Assembly: GCF_937889215.1 (NCBI RefSeq)
Contig: NZ_CALBEX010000186.1
Location: 1 to 11,925 of the forward strand
DNA length: 11,925 nt
Origin: an uncultured Limnohabitans sp.
GTDB taxonomy: Bacteria > Pseudomonadota > Gammaproteobacteria > Burkholderiales > Burkholderiaceae_C
Reading direction: 5' to 3'
Shown: one piece after another, positions 7,437 through 11,925 of the stretch
Layout: each line of letters starts with the position of its first letter
How positions within the stretch are numbered: the first letter of the stretch is position 1
Notes under the pieces: generated by a model
The model's database searches: none
The model's input: only the letters and a program-made list of their open reading frames with translations
What the model was told of the DNA's origin: nothing
Translations under genes and position numbers: made by a program

Positions 7437-8282
7437 ATGACCTTCCTCGACATGCTGCGCGCCGCCGAGCGCCAAAACGGCTCCATGCTTTGCGTGGGCC
7501 TGGACCCCGAACCCACCAAATTCCCGGACCGCTACAAAGGCGACGCCAACAAAATCTACGACTTTTGCGCCCGCATCGTGGACGCCACGGCCGACCTGGT
7601 CAGCAGCTTCAAGCCGCAAATTGCTTACTTTGCCGCGCACCGCGCCGAAGGCCAGCTTGAACGCCTGATGGAACACATGCGCCGCGTGGCCCCGCATGTG
7701 CCCATCATTTTGGACGCCAAGCGCGGCGACATTGGCAGCACCGCCGAGCAATACGCCAAAGAAGCGTTTGAGCGCTACGGTGCCGACGCCGTGACCCTGT
7801 CCCCCTTCATGGGCTGGGACTCGGTGGCCCCCTACCTCAAGTACGAAGGCAAAGGCGCATTTTTGCTCTGCCGCACTTCCAACCCCGGCGGTGACGACCT
7901 GCAAAACCAGCGCCTGGCATCGGTGGAGGGTCAGCCCCGCTTGTACGAGCATGTGGCCAAACTGGCCCAAGGCCCGTGGAACCTGAATGGCCAGCTGGGC
8001 CTGGTGGTGGGTGCCACCTACCCGGCCGAGATTGAGCGCGTGCGCGAACTCGCCCCTACGCTCCCCTTGCTTATTCCGGGTGTGGGCGCACAAGGCGGCG
8101 ACGCCGTGGCCACCGTCAAGGCCGGCTGGCGTGCTAATGCCGATGGCTCCAGCGCTGGGGCCATCATCGTTAATTCGTCGCGTGCGGTGCTCTATGCATC
8201 GAGCGGGGAAGACTTTGAACAAGCTGCGCGGCGCGTGGCCATGCAGACGCGGGACACGCTGGAAGCGGCCAAGGCCAGCTGA
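7437..8282 (+). CDS. pyrF: Orotidine 5'-phosphate decarboxylase (long form)
   Basis: PyrF removes CO2 from orotidine monophosphate to give UMP, the final step of de novo pyrimidine synthesis, in the cytoplasm. At 281 residues it belongs to the longer (type 2, mycobacterial-like) subfamily rather than the roughly 230-residue E. coli type. CVGLDPEP (19-26) opens the barrel. [16 protein letters not shown] (92-107) carries the catalytic D93-x-K95-x-x-D98 triad. ATLSPFMG-like [11 protein letters not shown] and the phosphate-binding [11 protein letters not shown] support the family. ATG at 7437 is preferred because the conserved N-terminus [15 protein letters not shown] starts there; an in-frame codon at 7413 would place the TAAAAT box inside the gene. 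Confidence 0.96.
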   Translation: MTFLDMLRAAERQNGSMLCVGLDPEPTKFPDRYKGDANKIYDFCARIVDATADLVSSFKPQIAYFAAHRAEGQLERLMEHMRRVAPHVPIILDAKRGDIGSTAEQYAKEAFERYGADAVTLSPFMGWDSVAPYLKYEGKGAFLLCRTSNPGGDDLQNQRLASVEGQPRLYEHVAKLAQGPWNLNGQLGLVVGATYPAEIERVRELAPTLPLLIPGVGAQGGDAVATVKAGWRANADGSSAGAIIVNSSRAVLYASSGEDFEQAARRVAMQTRDTLEAAKAS

Positions 8283-8416
8283 AGTCAGGGCAAGCCTGGG
8301 TGCTCTGAAATGCATTGACGCAGCCCTGCGTTGATACGTGTCTGTCAGTCATAGCCGCTTGCTGGTATGTCAACACCCCCGTGCACCAAACCATCCTCGC
8401 GCTGTCACCAAAATGC

Positions 8417-8455
8417 ACCCCTGCAACACGGTGTTCGGTGCAGAATGGGTTTTTT
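8417..8455 (+). terminator. Hairpin plus T-run between pyrF and the VOC gene
   Basis: ACCCCTGCA (8417-8425) can pair with TGCAG (8439-8443) and GGGT (8447-8450), with AAT (8444-8446) bulged out, followed by TTTTT (8451-8455). An inner ACA/TGT stem is possible. An alternative fold pairs TGCACC (8414-8419) with GGTGCA (8437-8442). It could terminate pyrF or act as an attenuator, since it ends only 20 bases before the next ATG. The stem is interrupted, so confidence is moderate. The rest of the 8283-8475 gap shows only a small ACGCA-gccc-TGCGT hairpin (8318-8331). Confidence 0.45.
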
Positions 8456-8475
8456 GATTTCAGGCAGACCATCCT

Positions 8476-8889
8476 ATGCAACCATTCCACTTGGCTTTTC
8501 CCGTCACCTCTTTGGCCAAGGCCAGAGCGTTTTATGGTGATCTTTTGGGGTGCTCAGAAGGCCGCTCCAGTGAGCACTGGATCGACTTCAATTTTTACGG
8601 CCACCAAATCGTGGCGCACCTGAGCCCTTCAGAGGCCGGTCACCACAACACCAGCGCGGTCGATGGCGACAACGTGCCTGTGCGTCACTTTGGTTTGGTG
8701 ATGGAGATGGGCCAGTGGGAGGCCATGGCCGACAAGCTCAAAAAAGCGGGCACCTCATTTGTCATTGAGCCGCACATCCGCTTCAAGGGTGAGGTGGGCG
8801 AACAGGCCACCATGTTCTTCCTGGACCCTTGCGGCAATGCGGTGGAGTTCAAGGCCTTTGCCAACCCCGAAAGCCTTTTCGCCAAGTAA
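8476..8889 (+). CDS. VOC-superfamily (glyoxalase/extradiol dioxygenase-like) protein
   Basis: This is a small cytoplasmic protein of 137 residues with two beta-alpha-beta-beta-beta modules of the vicinal oxygen chelate fold. It opens with FHLAFPVTSLAKARAFYGDLLGC, the usual first module. Module two opens with RHFGLVMEM and closes with FLDPCGNAVEFKAF. Likely metal ligands are H5, H48 (or H43), H71 and E124, matching the H/E pattern of the superfamily. It resembles the group annotated as predicted extradiol-type dioxygenases (GRSSEHWIDFNFYGHQIVAH block). The substrate is unknown, and true glyoxalase I activity is not implied. The ribosome binding site is weak (AGG at 8462-8464). It converges on the beta-lactamase-fold gene with a 15-base gap. 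Confidence 0.88.
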   Translation: MQPFHLAFPVTSLAKARAFYGDLLGCSEGRSSEHWIDFNFYGHQIVAHLSPSEAGHHNTSAVDGDNVPVRHFGLVMEMGQWEAMADKLKKAGTSFVIEPHIRFKGEVGEQATMFFLDPCGNAVEFKAFANPESLFAK

Positions 8890-8904
8890 ACCGCAGCGCC
8901 TTTT

Positions 8905-9954
8905 TCAGGGCTTCAACGACTGCATCACCCGGGCGATGCAGTCGTTTGTTTTGGCAGCGTCAATCCAGCGCATGATGCAGACCAGCTCCAGCACGGGATC
9001 GACCCAGGTGATGGAGGAGCCCGCGCCCATGGCAAACCAGGATGTGCGGGGCGCGTCTTTGAACAGCGCGCCATCTTTGTTGAGCCAAATCAGGTAGCCG
9101 TAATAGGGCGCGATGTCGCAGGGCTGCTGCATCATCTGCAGCCATTCCTTGGACAAAATTTGTTGGCCCTTGAACTGGCCTTGCCCCATGAGCATCAGGC
9201 CAATGAGCGCTTGGTCCATGGCCGAGATGGACACGCCGCCGCCCCAGTGGCTGCCGCCTGGCACCGACATCATGCGTTGGCCGTTGACCTCGGTCCAGCC
9301 TTGCTCGTAGCCCAACCATTGAAACGTGTCCGCGCAGCCCAGCGGTTGTCGGAAGAATTCTTCAAACACCTCGGGCAGTGGGCGCTTGAACAAGTGCAAC
9401 AAGGCCAATGACAGTTGGTTGATGCGCACGTCGTTGTACTCAAACCGCGAGCCCGGCTCGCCCAGTGGCCGGGCATCGCCTTTGGTGCCGTCGGCTTGCC
9501 CAGTTTGGTAAGGCAGCCAACGGTAGCGGTCGACTTGTTCGGGAATGCCCAAGCAAGTGCCTTCCCATTCGCTGGTTTGCTGCAGCAAATGGTGCCATGT
9601 GATGCGCGAGAGCCGATCGCCCTCAAAGCCAATGCCGGGGCATTGCTGAACCACGGGGGTGTGGACGTCTTGGATCAGCCCTTGATCAAACGCCAGACCG
9701 GCCAGCAAGGCCAGGTAGGTTTTGGCCACACTGAAAGTCAGGTCGGCTTTGTGGGGCTCGCCCCATTGCGCCAACAGCTGGTGTTGATGAAACAAAACCC
9801 CAGACACCGGCCCACGCCCATGGACCGGACCATACAAGCGGTTGTAGGGCGGAGGGTCCACAGCGTGGATGCCCCAAGGCGGTGAGGTGTCACGCGACCA
9901 AGGTGTTTCGCATGATTGGATGAATTCAAGGGTTGATTCAAGTGAGGGGTTCAT
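8905..9954 (-). CDS. Beta-lactamase-fold serine hydrolase
   Basis: The 349-residue protein belongs to the serine beta-lactamase/penicillin-binding-like family (class C fold). TFSVAKTYLALLAG has the nucleophile motif S75-x-x-K78, and FEYNDVRIN carries Y173-N174-D175 at the Tyr-x-Asn site, with Asp in the third place. The GGSHWGGGVSIS region (232-243) resembles the usual glycine-rich substrate strand region. There is no signal peptide: the N-terminus is polar (MNPSLESTLEFIQSCE), so the protein is probably cytoplasmic and more likely an esterase or amidase than a resistance beta-lactamase. Substrate unknown. The ATG at 9954 has no clear ribosome binding site. A near-perfect palindrome lies 41 bases upstream of the start. 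The last codons overlap the hairpin that ends the VOC gene. Confidence 0.86.
   Translation of the reverse strand: MNPSLESTLEFIQSCETPWSRDTSPPWGIHAVDPPPYNRLYGPVHGRGPVSGVLFHQHQLLAQWGEPHKADLTFSVAKTYLALLAGLAFDQGLIQDVHTPVVQQCPGIGFEGDRLSRITWHHLLQQTSEWEGTCLGIPEQVDRYRWLPYQTGQADGTKGDARPLGEPGSRFEYNDVRINQLSLALLHLFKRPLPEVFEEFFRQPLGCADTFQWLGYEQGWTEVNGQRMMSVPGGSHWGGGVSISAMDQALIGLMLMGQGQFKGQQILSKEWLQMMQQPCDIAPYYGYLIWLNKDGALFKDAPRTSWFAMGAGSSITWVDPVLELVCIMRWIDAAKTNDCIARVMQSLKP
8915..8952 (+). terminator. Terminator of the VOC gene inside the convergent gene's 3' end
   Basis: AACGACTGCATC (8915-8926) and GATGCAGTCGTT (8935-8946) form a perfect 12-base-pair stem with an 8-base loop, followed by TTTGTTTT (8945-8952) on the plus strand. 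It lies 25 bases past the VOC stop and within the last codons of the minus-strand hydrolase gene. The minus strand has no T-run after the stem, so it probably works for the plus strand only. Confidence 0.75.
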
Positions 9955-9994
9955 GTGGATGCTCGCTTCAATGAAGGGGTGTTGTTTGGGTGGC

Positions 9995-10018
9995 CTTTAT
10001 GGGGCCGGCCCCATGAAG
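9995..10018. promoter_or_regulatory. 24-base near-perfect palindrome upstream of the serine hydrolase
   Basis: The core ATGGGGCCGGCCCCAT (9999-10014) is a perfect 16-base palindrome, and CTT/AAG flanks extend it to 24 bases with one mismatched position (T9998/G10015). It sits 41 bases upstream of the hydrolase ATG. Read on the minus strand, the half-site ends in CATAAA, which could serve as a -10 box, so the palindrome would occupy a promoter spacer. A dimeric regulator operator is plausible; a transcript hairpin is the alternative. No T-run follows. Confidence 0.5.
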
Positions 10019-10058
10019 ATTGAATTGAAACGGTGTTGGTCAGCCATGTGTTTGATTT

Positions 10059-10148
10059 TTGTGGGAGCCCACCCTGTGGGCGATGGTTTGCAGGGTGAAG
10101 CTGAGGGCGTGTGCCACACCCATCGCCCACAGGGGTGGGCTCCTACAA
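10059..10148. repeat. Inverted pair of REP-like elements
   Basis: The left arm (10059-10086, starting TTGTGGGAGCCCACC) is the inverse of the right arm (10120-10148, reverse complement starting TTGTAGGAGCCCACC), with one substitution and one inserted C. The spacer is 33 bases (10087-10119). Each arm contains its own GCCCAC/GTGGGC hairpin (10067-10081 and 10125-10140). A head ending in GTAGG or GTGGG followed by a hairpin is the layout of repetitive extragenic palindromes, and paired opposite copies resemble BIMEs. It lies 27 bases past the acyl-CoA dehydrogenase stop, a typical REP location. No transposase gene is in the window. Confidence 0.75.
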
Positions 10149-10175
10149 GAGTCTTCGCTTGCTGGTGATCCAAAA

Positions 10176-11381
10176 CTACAAGAGGGTGGATGAATAGTCC
10201 TGAGCAGCTTTTGCCGTCTGCTGCGCTTTGTAGACCAGTTTGCGCGCCATGCTCCAGCGGTGCACTTCGCTCGGGCCGTCGTAGATGCGGAAGGCGCGCA
10301 TGTCCATGAAGATGCGCATGACGGGCGTCTCGGCTGTGACGCCCTGGCCCCCCAAAATTTGCACGCAGCGGTCCACGACGCGCCACTCGGCTTCGGAGCA
10401 GGCCACTTTGGCGCGGCTCGATTCGAAGCCGCCTTTTTGGCCTTGGTCGAGCAGCCAAGCGGTGTGCCAGATGTGCAGGCGGGCGGTGTGCAGGTCGATG
10501 TCGTTGTCGGCCAGCATGAAGCCCACGCCTTCGTGTTCGGCCAGTGGTTTGCCAAAAGCATGGCGGCGGCTGGCGTAGTCGAGCGCAATGTCGTGTGCGC
10601 GCCGCGCCTGCCCCAGCCAGCGCATGCAGTGCGTCAGCCGGGCCGGTGCGAGCCGAATCTGCGCGTAGCGAAAGCCTTGGCCCACTTCGCCCAGCACGTC
10701 GGTGGCTGGCACGCGCACGTTGTCAAAACGCAGCACGCCGTGGCCGCCTGTGAAGCAGCTGTCCATCGCGTCCATGCTGCGCTCCAACGTGATGCCCGCT
10801 TTGTCCATGTCGGTCAAAAACATGGTGGCTGTGCCGTCTTCCATGCGCGCCATGACGATGACGTAATCCGCCCCGCCTGCCCCGGTGATGAACCATTTGA
10901 CGCCGTTGATCAGGTAATCGTCGCCATCGCGCACGGCGGTAGTTTTGAGCATCGACGGATCTGCGCCCGCACCGGGGTCAGGCTCGGTCATGGCAAAGCA
11001 CGAGCGCGTGAGGCCCGCCACCTGTGGGCGCAGCCAGCGCTCTTTTTGTGCCGGGGTAGCCACTTCTTCCATCAGGTGGATGTTGCCTTCGTCGGGGGCG
11101 TGAATGTTGAGCGCGGTGGGCCCCAGGTTGGAGTAACCGGCCTCTTCAAACACCACCGCTTTGGCGATGTGGCTCAGGCCCAGGCCTCCCATTTCAATCG
11201 AGGCGTGCGGGGTGAGCAAGCCCGCTGCGCGTGCGCGCGCCACCAGCTCGCGGCGCAAATCTTCGGACGGGCCGTGCAGGCCGTGGCGAGGGTCGCCCTC
11301 CAAAGGGATTACCTGTTCGGCAATGAACTGCCGCGTGCGCTCACGCAGTGCCTGCAATTCGGGGGAGATGTCAAAGTTCAT
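10176..11381 (-). CDS. Acyl-CoA dehydrogenase family protein, Asp in catalytic position
   Basis: This flavoprotein family oxidises acyl-CoA thioesters at the alpha-beta bond and passes electrons to ETF. The protein is 401 residues. It has an N-terminal helical domain, the FAD/substrate motif CFAMTEPDPGAGAD (128-141), the beta-domain motif NGVKWFITGAGGADY (159-173), the C-terminal helix RRHAFGKPLAEHEG (272-285) and QILGGQG (341-347). The usual catalytic Glu in YEGT is replaced by Asp: IYDGPSEVHR puts D368 there, as in the ACAD10/11-like branch. The substrate cannot be named from sequence. The start is taken at ATG 11381 (MNFDISPELQ), preceded by GAGA at a 9-base spacing; a TTG at 11396 would add five residues without a ribosome binding site. 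Stop is TAG. Confidence 0.92.
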   Translation of the reverse strand: MNFDISPELQALRERTRQFIAEQVIPLEGDPRHGLHGPSEDLRRELVARARAAGLLTPHASIEMGGLGLSHIAKAVVFEEAGYSNLGPTALNIHAPDEGNIHLMEEVATPAQKERWLRPQVAGLTRSCFAMTEPDPGAGADPSMLKTTAVRDGDDYLINGVKWFITGAGGADYVIVMARMEDGTATMFLTDMDKAGITLERSMDAMDSCFTGGHGVLRFDNVRVPATDVLGEVGQGFRYAQIRLAPARLTHCMRWLGQARRAHDIALDYASRRHAFGKPLAEHEGVGFMLADNDIDLHTARLHIWHTAWLLDQGQKGGFESSRAKVACSEAEWRVVDRCVQILGGQGVTAETPVMRIFMDMRAFRIYDGPSEVHRWSMARKLVYKAQQTAKAAQDYSSTLL

Positions 11382-11732
11382 GCTCGCGTTTCTCAAGTCG
11401 TTGATCAGTGTTTATGGGGATGATTGGAAAGCCTGCGTCGGCCAAGCCCTGTCCGGCCTGTGACTGGGTGTCGCCCGGGTGTCTGCGCCCTGGCCCTTGT
11501 TGATCCGCCTTGTGATGTTTGCATCGGTGTGTGAATGGCAGACATCCCCCGTCGGACCTGAAGGCGCCGACCTACAAAAAGATGTACTGCACGGTTTGCG
11601 CTGAAGGCTTTGAGGGACGAATCTATCAGCTGCACTGTCATGTGTGTGGCATGCGCGCATTCAGGGGAGTGCTAGTCTGCACCACATGGGTGAGGGCCAT
11701 GGCCATAACCCCAAACCATGCAAGGACACGTC
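11382..11732. other. 351-base divergent intergenic region
   Basis: This gap separates the minus-strand dehydrogenase from the plus-strand transferase, so both promoters should lie here. I find no convincing -35/-10 pair on either strand. It holds a REP-like element (11546-11580), a 10-base perfect palindrome ATGCGCGCAT (11651-11660) and GGCCATGGCC (11695-11704). No supported gene lies within it. Confidence 0.6.
11546..11580 (-). repeat. Second, different REP-like element
   Basis: Read on the minus strand it begins TTTTTGTAGGTCGGCGCC. The body pairs GTCGG (11551-11555) with CCGAC (11567-11571), with an inner CCT/AGG. Its TTGTAGG head matches the right-arm REP at 10120-10148, but the hairpin sequence differs, so it looks like a second REP family. 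It sits between two divergent genes. Confidence 0.6.
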
Positions 11733-11925
11733 ATGAAGCTTTACACCGCACACCGCGCCCCCAGCCCCCGCCGGGTGCTGATGTTTTTGATCGAGAAAAA
11801 CATCACCGGCATCGAGATGGTCAACATGGACCTGAACGGCGGCGAGCACCGCTCGCCCGAATACCTGGCCAAAAGCCCGTTGGCCAAAGTGCCTGCGCTG
11901 GAGCTGGAGGATGGCCGCGTGATCA
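11733..11925 (+). CDS. Glutathione S-transferase family protein, 3'-truncated by window edge
   Basis: Sixty-four codons are visible before the window ends. The start MKLYTAHRAPSPRRVLMFLI and the later SPLAKVPALELEDGRVI form the thioredoxin-like N-terminal GST domain. The SPRR region holds the likely Ser/Cys-type glutathione contact, and P54 in KVPALE is the conserved cis-proline. The family conjugates or reduces electrophiles with glutathione in the cytoplasm; the substrate is unknown. AAGGA at 11722-11726 lies 6 bases before the ATG. The helical C-terminal domain is outside the window. It is divergent from the acyl-CoA dehydrogenase. Confidence 0.88.
   Translation, partial: MKLYTAHRAPSPRRVLMFLIEKNITGIEMVNMDLNGGEHRSPEYLAKSPLAKVPALELEDGRVI

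Noticed and set aside
8316..8337. TTGACG near TGATAC as a promoter for the VOC gene
   Set aside because: The two boxes are only about 10 bases apart, too close for a sigma-70 promoter.
9837..9860. TTGTAGGGCGG string resembling a REP head
   Set aside because: It lies inside the hydrolase coding sequence (PPPYNRL codons) and has no matching hairpin.
11582..11732. Short plus-strand frame starting MYCTVC with a CxxC-x12-CxxC pattern resembling a zinc ribbon
   Set aside because: The frame has no ribosome binding site, starts right after a REP-like element, turns Pro/Arg-rich and runs out of frame into the transferase gene. The cysteine spacing is probably chance.

Overview
The window looks like a chromosomal segment from a betaproteobacterium of the order Burkholderiales, most likely family Comamonadaceae. 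This rests on the division-gene order, the FtsA, FtsZ and LpxC protein style, the GC-rich codon use, and REP-like repeats with a TTGTAGG head. I cannot fix the genus by eye.

Positions 1-5291 are the distal end of the division and cell wall (dcw) cluster, all on the plus strand: murC (5' end outside the window), ddl, ftsQ, ftsA, ftsZ. murC/ddl and ddl/ftsQ overlap by 4 bases, and ftsQ appears to start at TTG. An AT-rich 132-base leader separates ftsA from ftsZ. A strong intrinsic terminator at 5327-5364 closes the cluster. lpxC (lipid A synthesis) follows at 5528-6451 as a separate unit behind a spacer that holds a 12-base tandem repeat. Together these genes make the last peptidoglycan precursors, assemble the FtsZ ring, and commit carbon to lipopolysaccharide.

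Positions 6481-8889 hold a DMT/EamA permease (minus strand), divergent pyrF (pyrimidine synthesis) and a small VOC/glyoxalase-fold protein. lpxC and pyrF both carry a TAAAAT box 6-7 bases before their ATG, which suggests leaderless transcripts.

Positions 8905-11381 hold two minus-strand genes, a beta-lactamase-fold serine hydrolase and an acyl-CoA dehydrogenase with Asp at the usual catalytic Glu position. The 221 bases between them contain a near-perfect 24-base palindrome and an inverted pair of REP-like elements. A second REP-like element lies in the 351 bases before the last gene, a glutathione S-transferase cut off by the window end.

Most of the window is ordinary housekeeping sequence. 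I see no phage, transposase, CRISPR, tRNA or rRNA, and no convincing new multi-gene system. The points worth a second look are small: the palindrome, the two REP types, the leaderless promoters, a candidate terminator or attenuator just before the VOC gene, and the dehydrogenase active site.
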